From Rhea pennata (lineage: Eukaryota; Chordata; Aves; Rheiformes; Rheidae), in the NCBI RefSeq assembly GCF_028389875.1, contig NW_026907680.1, positions 62,001 through 126,000 of the forward strand: a stretch of 64,000 bases of DNA. Reading direction: 5' to 3'. Positions 1 through 23,777 of this stretch are shown here, piece after piece (the first letter of the stretch is position 1; each line of letters begins with the position of its first letter). A program made the position numbers and the translations under genes. The notes under the pieces were generated by a model. That model had not been told where the DNA came from. It did not search any database and saw only the letters and a program-made list of their open reading frames with translations.

Positions 1-962
1 GCCCACGCAGGTGTATCCACTCTGGTTTCATGCAGGGATGCTGAAGCCACATGCCACTCTGCAAGGCCCTAAAAGTAAGGAGCTGCTAGCAGAAAAGCTA
101 ACATGAGAAATAAAAGAATTTTTAAAAAATTAAAAAGCAAAGGCAGGGTAACGTTCTAGTCGTACTCAATCACCCACAACATCTTCTGTCTCGTAAGATG
201 GTCACATTTGAATGGTAGGGTTATTTTGTTTTGTTTTAAATCTATTTTAAAAATACCTACTGAAACCAGCAAGTCAAAAAGTTTTCTCTTTCCCTTATAT
301 CTGCAGTGGAGACACCTGAAGCATCCAGAGAGGTCACAAAATCCAATTATTCCAATGAGCAGGGATAAAAGACAACGTCCTTTCAGATCGCATCTAATTA
401 AATTAACCAAAAATCGGTGTAAGCGCTAACTTGGCGCCTGTTATGCCCGTCTGGAATCTCTTGGATCTTGTGAATCCGGCAGTTGGCCGCGTTGCAGTAA
501 CTGTCTTTTCAAGGGACTGCTCGCCAGCGAGCGGCTGGGTACAACTGCGGGAGACACGTCCCAGCTGCGCTGCTGCATTCCACCCTCAAACGCGGCAAGC
601 GCGGGTTCATTGCTGAGCCCTGCGGTCAGTTAAGCTCTTTAGAGTGCTTGAAGAGTAAATGCAACAGAAATAGCAAGGGGGGTTTAAATACGATTTGTTA
701 AGGTGAGGAGCCAAATAGAAAAGACCTGCCTGGAGTTCCTGTTTAGATACATTTCATCAGTAAAAAACAATACAACGTTTTACAGAGTATCCTCCCCAAA
801 ACTGTACAGAAATTACAAACATTTCCCCTCTGTCCATAAAGCAGAGTTTAAATTATCCCATTTCATAGTCCATATTCAAGGCAACAAGTGAAACGATGCT
901 GCTCAGTTCGTCTTGTAGGAGAAGCAGGATCGTTCTTCTGAGCTGCAGTCCTGCTAGAGATG
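1..962. other. TMEM209 3' flank, no second gene seen
   Basis: Downstream of the TMEM209 stop on the minus strand. It holds probable 3' UTR and flanking DNA, with a more GC-rich stretch at about 430-640. The short open frames here are unsupported by splice sites or homology. The same interval recurs inverted at 45480-46441. Confidence 0.6.
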
Positions 963-12944
<11,982 letters not shown>

Positions 12945-13239
12945 TTAGATTCTCACTCTGTACAAGACCTTTAAAAAAGTAAAAAAGCAAAAAGAAATTA
13001 CATAAAAGGACTTCACATTGAGGTACCAAATCGTGTGTAGTGTTAAGAATGAGCTTCACTGGTTTAAAAACAAAAAACAAAAAACAAAAACAAAAAACCC
13101 AAAACAATATTCCTCTTATAAACTGCATAAGCACTGTCACCTCTTCACAGTGAAACAGTTTCCATTTTCTCCACTGAGGTACAGAGGACAGAAAAGAGAG
13201 CCAGATTCCAACAGCGTTTTTGAGAAATAGCATTTTTCG

Positions 13240-14475
13240 GAATGCTGAGGCAACACTGCCTTCTCCAAGCAAGGAAAACAGACCAAGAAAACATCTTGCA
13301 CAACCTGGCAGTTTTCCTACTGAAAACACCCACCTATCTCCTTCTGTCAGCTCAGGACAGCTCTGTACCCTCCCCACACCGTCCCCCCTTTACACCACAA
13401 AATGCCCTATGTAACAGAAATAACGCTTCCTGCATATTCTACTCCTCTCATCACTCTAGCACACACCATGCCACACACACACACACACACACGCGGGCGC
13501 GCTTGTCACCCGCCGACAGCCCGCCGCACTCCCAGGCCTCGCTGCCAGGCCCTGAGTCGGCAGCGACACCGCCGCTCCGCTCCGCTCCGCCCCCGAGGGC
13601 GCCGCGGCCCAGGCCCAGGCCCAGGCCCCGCCCGCCGCCCCCACCGCAGCCGCCTCCAACGATTGGTCGCGCAGAGGTGACGTCACCGGAATCAGTTCTG
13701 CGGGGGGGGGGCGGGGCGGGGGGGAACGCCGTTGCCGGGGAGATGCCGTTAACGGCGGGGGGGGGGAGGGGGGCGGGGGAGACGACTCCGCTTTTGAAAA
13801 ACAACGTTCGCCCGTGCACAGCCCGGCCGCTTTCCTACTGAAAACCCCGGCCCGTGTCCGTCTCCAGACCCTCCGCACACCCCCCCGCCTTTACGCCATA
13901 AATGCCGCACACAACAGCAGTAACACTGGCCACTTTCCCTGCTCCTCCCATCAGCGCAGGAAACTGCCACGCCTCCCCCGGCCACAGGCTTCAAAACCTC
14001 TCAGCTACTTCGTCGCTGAACACAAACATACAGGAGTTACCTCAGAGAACACGCGGTTTAACTGAAATGACAGGATTTCACACGCACAGCCCTCTCCCAC
14101 CTCCACCACCCTAGACCCTTCCCCACACCCCCCCCACTCTGGCACACACCACGACACGCACGGACACTTGTCACCTGCCAGCGGCCCGCCGCGCTCCCAG
14201 GCCTCGCTGACAGGCCCTGAGCGCGCACGCCCCGGCTCCCCCGCAGCCAAACCCCGCCGACCACAAGCAGACTCGGCCCCGCAACGAGCAGGCGCCCCGG
14301 GAGGGCGGCGACACCGCCGCTCCGCTCCGCTCCGCCCCCGAGGGCGCCCAGGCCCCGCCCCAGGCCCAGGCTCCGCCTTCCGCCCTCACCGCAGCCGCCC
14401 TCACCGCAGCCGCCTCCAACGATTGGTCGCGCGGACCCGTGACGTCACTGGAGGCAGTTCCGCGGGGGCGGGGTG
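13240..14475 (-). promoter_or_regulatory. TMEM209 CpG-island promoter, tandemly duplicated
   Basis: The GC-rich island upstream of the TMEM209 ATG consists of two related tandem units, roughly 13290-13800 and 13815-14475. Both contain in the same order a ttttcctactgaaaac-like segment (unit 1 near 13310, unit 2 near 13832), a CA-rich or CACG-rich stretch, cgccgctccgctccgctccg, an ATTGG (inverted CCAAT) at 13662 and 14422, and a perfect CRE palindrome TGACGTCA at 13678-13685 and 14440-14447. A bidirectional role is possible, since vertebrate TMEM209 has a close neighbour on the other side, but no plus-strand gene was recognised. Long open frames here are GC artefacts. Confidence 0.75.
13471..13492. 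repeat. (CA)n microsatellite
   Basis: About ten CA dinucleotides at the edge of the CpG island, in promoter unit 1. The equivalent place in unit 2 (about 14146-14165) holds a degenerate CACG-rich sequence. Confidence 0.9.
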
Positions 14476-14562
14476 CCGTTGCCAGGGGTACGCCGTTGCC
14501 AGGGGAACGCCGTTGCCAGGGGGACGCCGTTGCCAGGGGGACGCCGTTGCCAGGGGGATGCT
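14474..14562. repeat. five-copy 17-bp GTTGCC tandem array
   Basis: GTTGCCAGGGG-type units start their GTTGCC at 14478, 14495, 14512, 14529 and 14546, an exact 17-base period. GTTGCC is the conserved half-site of the RFX X-box; the unit gttgccaggggaac differs from the full consensus GTNRCC(N0-3)RGYAAC at one base. The array sits immediately beyond the second CCAAT/CRE promoter unit. A regulatory role is inferred, not shown. Confidence 0.8.
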
Positions 14563-15046
14563 CGCGCAGCCGCCCCGGACGCCCCGGCCGATGGCGCCTG
14601 CCCGACCCGGCCGCAAGCGGCGCCAGGCGCCATGGCGGCCCCAGCGCGGCGGCCGCGACGCCCCCCGCACCCTGCCGCCCGCCTTGGCCGCCACCGGCCG
14701 TGCCCACACCCGGCCGTACTCTTCCCCTGCTCGGCTCCCACTACGGCCGCGTGCGGGCACACCCCCCGGCTGCCCCACGCCAGAGCCTGGCCAAACGTGT
14801 TGCTCCTGCCTGCAAACCTCACCACGAGGAGCAGGGAGGAATAAAAGCACCGCTGGCCGCTGAAAGGGAGCACAACGAGTTACAGCAGACCGCTCTGTGA
14901 GCGCGGGCCAGCGGACAACCTCAGCTGCTCCAAAACCCTTCCTGCCTTTGCCTCAGATCCCAAGCACCAACCTGAAATTAAGAAAGCCTAAAAAAGGAGA
15001 TTAACTACAAGCCTAGACTGCACAGTTATCGATAAACACAGTGTCT

Positions 15047-15160
15047 AATGCTTGGCCACTCTGTACAGTGTGCTGTAGGTGACCCTGCTTGAGCAGGGGG
15101 GTTGGACGAGATGATCTCCAGAGGCCCCTTCCAACCTCCATCCTTCGATGATTCTGTGAT
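15047..15160 (+). mobile_element. CR1 3' end, 5'-truncated
   Basis: Ends with the CR1 hallmark ttggacgagatgatctcc, ccttccaacctcc and attctgtgat. It is the same insertion as the fuller copy at 51001-51436, because both are followed by the identical gggcgctttctctcgcagc flank. Here the 5' part is lost at a duplication breakpoint. Confidence 0.85.
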
Positions 15161-15840
15161 GGGCGCTTTCTCTCGCAGCTCCTGCTGTGGGGGGAATGGA
15201 AAATGCGTGGAGGACAAAGAGGCTAGAAGCTGGTCTGAGGTGCGGATCCTTACCGAGGCTTGTCAGTCTGCAGAGAGAAGGGGACTCAATCCTCATGAAG
15301 TGCTGATGAAAGTCTCCCTGAGCAGGCTCTCAAGCAAAGCTCCTGCATTTGCAGATGCGCACGCACCAGATGGAACGATGAAGCCTGGTCCTCCAGAATC
15401 GCCATTGCTAGTGAGGGGCCGCAGGCTTTGCCCTGACTTGGGCTTGCTGGAGTGTCAAGGTGGAGCAGAGTGGCACTTGGAGGAGGCTCTCCTTCAGCAG
15501 CTTAAAGGCCTGCCAGCTTTCTTGAGCTCCTTTGCCCTTCTGAGCTGCCTCCCCTGGCATCCCCCTAGCAGGTCTCTGCAGAAGGGGAAGCCTGCTCGCC
15601 TCAAGGCCAGCCTCTGGGCTCTGCTGCCCTCCTTCCTACCTGCCCTCAGGCTCTGCAACTCCACTAGTTCCCGGGTGCTACAGCCCAGGTGGCCATGGAC
15701 GCTGCTGGCACCAAGCCTCCGGGGTGGCCGCTTCCCCTTCTGGCCCTGGGCACCCGCCTTCTTCCCCTCACGCCCGCAAAAGCCCAGCACTCAAGGGCAC
15801 CCAAGAAACACACAAGAGCTAGCAGTTCCCTCCCACCATG
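15160..15840 (-). repeat. tail block downstream of array 1
   Basis: Close copy of 51437-52120. It lies 3' of the CCDC81-like array on the minus strand. A 279-codon plus-strand frame crosses it, but it starts inside the CR1 end and no splice sites or family match support it. A minus-strand exon ending cctcg|gtaag near 15256 is conceivable. Confidence 0.7.
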
Positions 15841-15972
15841 CAGCCAGTGGACAAAGTCAGCCAGGGCTCAAAGAAGGGCACTGGAAGGGCTCTTGTACAA
15901 CCAGCAACCACAGGACAATGCATTTGCAGAATGCAGGCTAGCACAAGAAGGACCCCAGTCAGGAACACTTAC

Positions 15973-16096
15973 CACTCCTGTGTTCTGATGGCCTACATTC
16001 ACAGGCTGTGTAGCACGTACCCTAGCTTCTGGACGTGGTTTCTTTCCACCTGCTGCTGCATTCTGTGCAGAGCACTGTGAGGAGACTGGGAATGGA
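15973..16096 (-). CDS. CCDC81-like array 1, module exon B
   Basis: A 124-bp exon between a tttgcag acceptor and a gtaagt donor. It reads PFPVSSQCSAQ and then a basic stretch (GGKKPRPEARVRA) in the frame that starts one base in and ends in phase 0. The same frame is open in every other B copy except the one at 32.6 kb. No function is recognised; it is a short, basic, Ala-rich linker. Confidence 0.5.
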
Positions 16097-16761
16097 CTGC
16101 AAATATACACACGGGGAGGTGGTATGAGCACAGGGGGAGTAGGATCTCCACTCCCCCCTCACAAGCTGGGCACCTGCTTCTGCAGCAGAAGGCAGTGCTG
16201 CAGCAGAAGCACAGGGATTCCACTGACTGCAGGTACATCAACAGCTGTGAAGACTACCCCCAAATAAAACACTCAGGGCTGCACATCATGCCCGAAAGAG
16301 AGCTCTAAGCTCGCCCACAGCATGACTTTCTCTCCATGCAGTGAGGATAGAAGCAGGGTCATCTACAGGACAGGCTCCAACTCATACCACTACCCCTGTC
16401 CTGCCACATGCATTAGCCACTGCTCCATGGCCCCAAAGACTCTGTGTTCAGGGATGGGCAATGGATGGTTGCTGGGCTCCCAGTGTCAAAGAAGGAGAAA
16501 GGCATCAAGGCAGTCAAGCACAAAGCTCTGAGCAGGTGGGAGCCAGCACAGAGCTCTGAAGAACCCTTCCCCACAGACAGAGCCCATATGAAGGCGGAGC
16601 ATGCGTGCAGGTCACTGGGACTCAGCCGCTGGGAAGCCTTGCTCCCAAAGCACTTTCAGAGCAGCCTGCCCCAGCCCTGGCAATGCAGCCCTAACCAACC
16701 TGTGCTGGGTGGCTGCTCCCTTCATCAGGCAGGGGGGAAAGAAGCAAGGCAAAGTACTCAC

Positions 16762-16847
16762 GTTGGAAAAATACTTGGAAGAGGAGTAGAGGACAAAAAA
16801 GGAGCCGCTCTAGTGGCTGTGAACATTGATTCCCTCATCACCTTCAT
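16762..16847 (-). CDS. CCDC81-like array 1, module exon D
   Basis: An 86-bp exon with a ctttgcag acceptor and a gtgagt donor, reading MKVMRESMFTATRAAP...LPSIFPT. All six D copies in the window are exactly 86 bp, open, and in phase 0 to 2. The authentic family member at 62016-62101 follows the second HU exon, so D corresponds to the segment just after the HU domain of CCDC81. Confidence 0.6.
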
Positions 16848-17342
16848 CTGCAAAGGTGAGAAAGAGAGGTGAGATGCTGCCAAGGAAAGGATCTTGCTGC
16901 TCACAAGGGCAGCCCATGTTTCCATGCTCCGGAGAAGAAGCTGCCTCTCAGAACTGCAGAAACAACCCTTGCTCTTGCTCTGCAGCCCCTCCATTCTACA
17001 CAACAACAGCTGTGGGGGAATAGGGGAGAATGGCTAAAAGCTCTGGCAGGCTTTTGTCGAGGGTAAGAGCCGAGAGTCTGAGTTAAGAGAGCAGTTCCTG
17101 CCTATAGAGAATTCAAGGGAGGAAAGCCCAGGGGAAGGCAGCTCACTAAACTCTAGGGAAATGTGTCGGTCAGCCTGCTAGGGAGGATGAGAGAGAGCAG
17201 TGGGGGTGCAATACATCTGTTTTACCAGGAGGAAACGTTTTTCTCAGTCCCTGCGCTCATCCTTTCCCTAAACCTTCCTGTCAGCACCCTTTTGCTCTGA
17301 AAGGCAGTTGAGCAAGGCTGAACATCCCTTTCTTGTTCAGAC

Positions 17343-17503
17343 CAAGCATCTGAATAATCACACAGCTGAGCAAAAACTCTCCATCTCGTATTACAGAAAG
17401 GCTCAGTGCTTCCATGGCCACCAGAAAGAGCAGTGTGTTCATGGAGAGTGCAGGAGTTACAGATATATTGTAAAACTAGTGCACAAGTGGCATTTCTGAA
17501 AGC
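17343..17503 (-). other. array 1 block C, HU2-like (boundaries unresolved)
   Basis: Reads RNATCALVLQYIC upstream and, after a frame shift, VAMEALSLSVIRDGEFLLSC followed by VIIQMLG. The second half matches the consensus of the other C blocks and resembles the beta-hairpin of the second HU unit (VALLFKGIGVLLIEGKEV in the authentic exon). The internal frame break suggests decay in this copy. Confidence 0.4.
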
Positions 17504-17635
17504 AAAGCCCCAGGGAAAGTCCGACAAGGCTAAGCAGAACCCATGGGAAGGGCCCTTCTACAGCCAGTGCCCAGAGCACAATGCTTTGGCAGAAAGCAAG
17601 CTGGCAAAAGAAGGACCTCCATCAGGAGCACCTAC

Positions 17636-17756
17636 CTCTGTTGACTTCTGATGGCCATGTACAGGCCACGCAGCTGCTGCTCGAGCTTCTGGCATTTGCG
17701 TCCTCCTGCCCAGTAATTCCTTCTTCGCAGAATGTGAGTGAATTCCTGGAAGCATG
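17636..17756 (-). CDS. CCDC81-like array 1, module exon B (second)
   Basis: A 121-bp exon with a ctgcag acceptor and a gtaggt donor, reading MLPGIHSHSAKKELLGRR and on to HQKSTE. It is collinear with 59704-59824 in array 3, and the length difference from other B exons is one codon. Upstream sequence to about 19.05 kb matches 60.0-60.7 kb, but the HU, E and F exons are absent from this array. Confidence 0.5.
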
Positions 17757-18120
17757 CTGCAAATACACACCGCGGGGATGTGTGCCACAGGACACTCAGG
17801 ACTGCACAACATGCCCAAAAGAAAACTCGAGGAGCCCACAGTTGAGACTTTTTCTCCAGGCACCAAGGAGAGCAGCAGCGTCAGCTCCAAGGACAGGCTC
17901 CAGGACACACCATTACCCACTGTCCTGAGCACTCTAGTAGCCACTGCTGTGTAGCCCCCAAGGACAAGCTTTCTTGGAAGCTTCAGAAATGGAACCGGGA
18001 ATAACTGCTCCGTCCCTTGCAGTCCTTCTCTCTTCAGGCACTTACGTCCCTCCTTCCCATCCTCTTCAAAGAGCCCAAACAACCTGTCCTTGCCTCTAAG
18101 GGCTGCCTGAGCCAAGGGCA

Positions 18121-20200
18121 CATCCTCTCGAGCCTGCTGCTTGCCACCCCTGACTGCTGCCTGGAAATGACCTTCCTTCCTCCTTGCTGCTGGCAGTCAA
18201 AGGAAGGGCATTGCCCAAGGGGAAACACCACAGCTTTGGGGAGATATTCACCCAAGGCACTCCTCCCCTCCAGCAGCATTCCTTGCAGCCCTCTCTTCCA
18301 CCTCACTCCTCTCTACTAGGCTGCTCACCACAGCTCTACATGCCTGGAGACATTGTTGGCAAAGGATTCTGTGGCAGCAGGCACAAAGGCTCTCTCTCAC
18401 CTGAAACAGGGCCCTCCTGCCTCTTCCAGGCCCTGCATGTATGTGCACACACATAGACTCCCCTTTGCATTCACATCCACCAACTCTGCACAAGTGTGTG
18501 TCATGCTTCAGTGACACACAGAGATGCCAGCCAGTGGGGTGTAGTCACACTCTGTTGGTGCCAGCCACCAGAGGGGACTTCAAAGGAAGAAAAGGGCTCC
18601 TAGCTCCCAAAATTCATCCACAACTCTGCAAACAGCCTCTGCTCCTTGGCCTTGCTGCCAGCAGGGCTCCGATTTCACTTTGACATACAAAGCTCGATCC
18701 TGTCCTGGCCACAAAAGACATCCTCCGCCTTTCCTCCTGCCTAACTGCATACTCACAGGTCTGAGCAAACAACGCACACCCTGCGGCAAAGCTCACACCA
18801 ACACCTCCCTCTTCACAAGGCTTGACAAGAGCATGCAGACTTTTCCTCAGCCTCCAAAATTGCCCTGAGACACCCAGCACTGCTCTCCGCAAATGAGCAG
18901 CATCCACATTTATTTCACCTACGCGCTAGGAGAAAAGGCCCTCCTCTTCCAAAAGGACCACTTACATTGACTTTCCCAAAGGTCTGGGACTGACAGTCTG
19001 ACAGGCACTTGCTCCGGGCTGCCCAGCCAGCAAGAGAGGCCTAGTCCTCATGGCAGAGTTTAAAAGGCATTCAGGCGGCACGGCTCCCTTCTGCCGGGGA
19101 GGGCGGCAGGGCTGTGTGAGCAGGGTGTGCGTGCAGCCAGGTGTGCCCAGGGCTGTGCCTGAGAGCAGTGTCCTGGGAGGTCAGGGTGCCCAGGGCCATG
19201 CCTCTGCCACCTGCGATGGTCAGCACTCAGCCCGCCTGGGCAACTGCCTGCAGGGCTGCGGGGAGAAGCCGTGGGGGGAAGGAGCAGCCCACAAAAGGGC
19301 AGGATCACAGTGCCCCAGAGTGGGGGCTGCGTGGGGCAAGGCTGCTCAGAGCTGCTGCTCAGCCCCAGGAGCTTGCCCGGAGGAAAGTCAAGGCAGGGAC
19401 GACTCCACAGGGAAAGAGGTTTCCCCAGTGTTGGCTTTCTGTTCCACGCTGTTTTTTGGGGGGAAGGGAAAAGGAGGTGCCAAGGCTGGAGAAGAGCTGG
19501 AGACTGGGGAGGCTGCTGAGGGGTCAGCAGGTCTGTGAGGAAGCTCAGAAAGTGCTTTTGCCCCTGCTCTGCCCATGCACAGCAGCAGCAGCAGCAGCTC
19601 TGCTGGCCCCAGGAGCCTTTGTGGAGCTGCTCCTTGGCACCTGCCAAGAGGTGCGTGCCCCGAAGCAGTGCCCTGCTGCTGGGAGGGATCTGTGGGGCAC
19701 AGCCAAGTGCCCCAGAAGTGGGCTGGGGTCTGTTGGCTAAGGCAGGCAATGGACGCAGGAGAGGGCATTTGGTGCTGACAGGAAAAGCTGCAGGCGGTGG
19801 AGCCATGGTGCGAGAAGGGGAGGAAGGTAGAGCAGAAGTGCGGTGGGAGGGAGAGTTAGGGAATTTAGCTCTCTTCCCCTCCAGTGCAGACGTTTTCTTC
19901 CCAGAAAACCCCACATGGCCTCTGCCAGCCTGCAGAGCCTCTGCCCCACAGGCCCCAGGGCAGGCACTACCTTCTCTGCAGACAGACCTCTGGCTGAGGA
20001 GAGGGTCTGACTCCAACGAGATGTTACTCTAGCCTAGGCCTCTCTTGCAAAGGCTGGAGCAGCAGCAAGTACACGGAGGTTCTGCTTGCAGACTGCAGCT
20101 CACTAAGTGCTTGAGGCCAGTGTTGCGAGAGCTGCTGGTGCTTCAGCACAGTCTTTCTAGCACAGGCTGGAACAGCAGCAAGTAAATGCAGAACCGCAAA
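18121..20200. other. no supported gene; array 1 flank and unique DNA
   Basis: 18.1-19.05 kb is a copy of intronic sequence at 60.2-60.7 kb in array 3. 19.05-20.2 kb shows no partner I recognise in the window. Long open frames on both strands at 19.06-20.0 kb are GC-rich, lack splice context and match nothing known to me. Confidence 0.5.
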
Positions 20201-21539
20201 GAATGCAGTGATTGCCCCAACAGGGTCTTCTTCCAGCAGCCTGGGGCCTGGGAGCTTCCTCAGCCAGACGCAGGAGCCACAAAGCCTTTGCCTGCTTGGT
20301 CCTTCCAGAAGCACACCCCCACCTTGGGCTGAAAGCACACCGTCAACCTGTGGCAGGGTCACATGCGCCTCCTTGCTTGGCTTCTCTCTTCCTCTTCAAA
20401 GCACTTCTGCTGGGCTTCTTCTCACCTCTGCAGGGCAAGGAGATGCGGCTTTCAGCGACCTCTCTCTTGCCTCTCCTTCCTGACCAAGAGCTGTTCGCTC
20501 ACAGCCTGCCCCGGTGCATGCAAAGTTCAGATGTGGTCATTTTCTCCCCAACAGGCCTCACTCCTCCTGCAGCAAATACCCTCTGGCACTTTATTGCCCA
20601 GCCATTCCCTGTGCTTTGGTCCTTCTGTAGCTCTTATTTGGGGAGCCTATAACATGGAGAGGAATGAGTGGTTCTGGTTTTGGTTTGTTTGAAAAGGTTG
20701 ATCCCTACCAGAAGCAAGCAAGGCAGAAAGACATCTTGGGCTGGCGTTTTCCTCCAGACTACGATTGTCGCAGCAGAGAGTCAGCTGCCTGTATGGAAGC
20801 ATGATTTGGATCGGAAAAGGGCGCAGGATCTCCTCATCACAAAGGCCTTAAGCCATACTGGGGAGCCAAAGCCCTCAGGGAAAGCCCACAATTTTCTCAG
20901 CCCGGTCTTCAAGTATGGCCTCAGAAGGCAAGTGGGCCTCTTGGCATGCTGGGCTGCCACCTTCAGCAGGAGCACTCCTGAAGGGGTTGAATTCTTGCTT
21001 TTCTCTTTACTCATACAGTTTCAAGAAGAAAACAAGAACTCCCCGGCCTTGTCCCCTGCCACACTGAGATAACTGTGGCTCCTACGGGCTCCATTTGCAC
21101 AACCACCCTGGAAGAGTCTGCATAGGTATTGTCAGAGAAGGAAAGCTCCTCAGATCCACTGGAGATGTGGGCCTTCCACTTGTGTATGCAGTGTGCTTCC
21201 CAGGCTCCGACAAAGGAAAGGCAGACTTTATGCACCCTGAGAGCTCCTGGAGAGACAACACAGCAGGGCCAGCAAGCAGACGGGCTCTGCTGGACCTCCT
21301 ACTTAAAAAGAAGGGAAGGCTGCATGCGGATATCAAGACTGGCAGCAACCTTGGCTGCAGTGGCCGTGAGAGTGTGGAGCTGAGGATCCTGAGAGGATGG
21401 AAGAGCACAAAATGTGGGATGCCAACACTAGACTGCAGCAGAGCAGACTTTGGCCTCTACAGGCAGCTGTCTAGGAGAACCCCATGCCAGAGGCTCCCAG
21501 AAGTAAGAGGGAAATCAAAGAAAGCTTCTTTGGAGTCCC

Positions 21540-22075
21540 GGAGTTCCTCCTCCAGGCTGTGTCCAATTCTGGGCTCCACAACACAAGAGAGACGTGGAGC
21601 TACCAGGTGGAGTCCTGCCCCAGAAGGGCTACTAAGATCAGGAAGGGAGTGGAGCATCTCTCCCACAGGGAACGGTGGAGAGAGCTGGGCCTGTTCAGCC
21701 TGGGGCAGAGAAGGCTGAGGGGGGGAATCTCAGCAATGTGTATAAGTATCTGCAGGGTGGGTGTCGAGAGGATGGGGCCAGACTCTGTTCAGTGGAGCCC
21801 AGCGATAGGACGAGAGGCAACAGGCCAGAGTGAAACCCAGGAAGGTTCATCTGAAGACAAAGGAATAAGCCTTTTCCCTGGGAGGAGTGACAGAGCACTG
21901 GAACAGGTTGCCCAGAGAGGCTGTGGAGTCTCCATGCCCGGAGACAGTCAGAAGCCGTCTGGACAGGGTCCTAGGCAAGCTGCCCTAGGTGACCCTGCGT
22001 GAGCAGGGCAGGTGCACTAGAGGCTCTCCAGGTCCCTTCCAACCTCAAAGAGCTCTGTGATTCTGTGGTTCTGAG
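21540..22075 (+). mobile_element. CR1 3' region in U1
   Basis: Contains the recognisable CR1 3' UTR sequence (ctgggcctgttcagcctgg, cactggaacaggttgcccag, ccttccaacctcaaagagc) and ends in gattctgtggttctg. It is not present at the corresponding position of U3. Confidence 0.85.
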
Positions 22076-23777
22076 AGCTGAGGCCAGGTCCTGCACAGGG
22101 CCGTGCAGGGAGAGCTCCTGTCATGCCAGGGCTGGCTGAGTCTTGCCATGGCCCTGGCATCACTGCAGCTTCTGCTCACATGCTGCGTGGGATGGAAAGT
22201 AGAGAGAGCCTTTGTGGAGGCTCTGTGCAGGTGTTTGGGCTGCTTGATGGCCTGGTCAGGTTGCTGTGTCCACCTGTAGATGAGGTTGAGGTGAGACTTC
22301 AGCCCAGGCTTAGCCCAGGTAGAGCAGGGCTGCAGCCTGGGTCATTGCAGGCTGCTCAGGTGCTGTCCTGCCACTGGGGCCAGGCGTGGACCCTTGTCTC
22401 TGGCACGCAGCCCTCCCCGGCGAGGCCCATGCACAGCACCCACAAGCGGGCAGTGCCAGGCCAGCGTGCACCTGACACCTTCATGTTCACCATCAACCCA
22501 GCTGTCCCTGCCCTACCTCGGGGCAGGGATCTCGCCCCAGGCACCGGGGCTGCAGCTCGGCCGCCTTCCCCTCAGCACGGTCACACGGCAGCTCCTGGCC
22601 TGGCAGCAGCGCCGGCAGCAGCCGCTCTCCCAGCCCCCGGGGCTCTGCACGCTCCAGCTGGGGAAAGACGTGGCTGCGTTTGCAGAGCTCGCGGGGCTTT
22701 AGTCTCCTGGGGCTCCAGCCAGAGATGTCTGTTCCCGAGGTGCTGGAGCAGGTCAGGCTGCTTCCCGCGGCAGGAAGCCCAGCTGCAGCTGGCTCCAGCG
22801 CTGCGCCTGGCACAGCTGCATCCCAGCCCGGGGCAGGAGCTGCCAGCAGCGGCGGTCTCAGCCACAGGGGCCTCAGCTCTCCCTGCCTACCCGTAGGGCA
22901 TAGACAGCAGGAAAGCATAGCACAGGCACGTTCTGTGAATATGATAGTGCTTGATGTTTGCCACAGCTCTTATCCATTGCTAAGCACGAGCAGTACTGAC
23001 CAGGCCAGAAGGTGGGCTTTCTTGAAGAAAAGCCGAGCAGTCTTTAAGCACTGCCAGCCCCCTTGGACATCTTCAGATACTGCAGGCTCTTGTAGATGGA
23101 AATTCATCATTCAAAGGTCATTTCTCCAGAGACTAATTCAACCTCTTTCACAACAATTGCTCCTCTGCAGTCCCTGCTTTGGGACAGGACTATTTCAAAG
23201 CAGTGAGCTCATCAGAGCAGTGCTTTTTGCTCCAGGATCTTTTGCTTGCCCAGCACTGAGCTGTTCTTCTACAGCTTTTGCCAGTTGCTGGAATGTCCAC
23301 AAACCTATTGCCTAACGCTGGCATTTTTGAATGTCATCCCATGCAGTGTCATTTATTGGCCTCTGAGAATTTATCAGATCATGTGGGATGGAGGAAGACA
23401 GTGAGGGTCTTCGTGGTTGGTTTAAATACTCCTGTAGATGAGCTTTCCTGGAAGCAAGGCTGTTTCGACAGGGCAAGTTATGTGTGTGTGTTCTAAGCTG
23501 ACCAACGGCGTAAGAAGATGTTGTCTCTGGGTTTAAACAAAATGTGTGGTGCATATCCAGTGGAATTTCCTTCACTCAAGAGCCCATTGAGTGATAATCA
23601 AACACAAAAAATCAAATGTCTTCCTCTGTGTGGGCCCCTTTCATTTTGAGTTCCTCTGAGGGCTTTACATCTCTCTACATTTTTGCACCATCCACTCCCA
23701 AGTACTATTTATTTCCACAAACGTTTTGGGCTGTGTGTGCTGAAAAACTAACATTGGATCTTTTTCCCCTCTCCCAG

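Noticed and set aside
13242..14900. Many overlapping long Arg/Pro/Ala-rich open frames in the CpG island
   Set aside because: High GC suppresses stop codons in all frames; no splice sites, no family match, and the segment is promoter-like and tandemly duplicated.
19060..20016. 318-codon minus-strand frame
   Set aside because: GC-rich, low-complexity (Cys and Pro runs), no partner copy and no recognisable domain.
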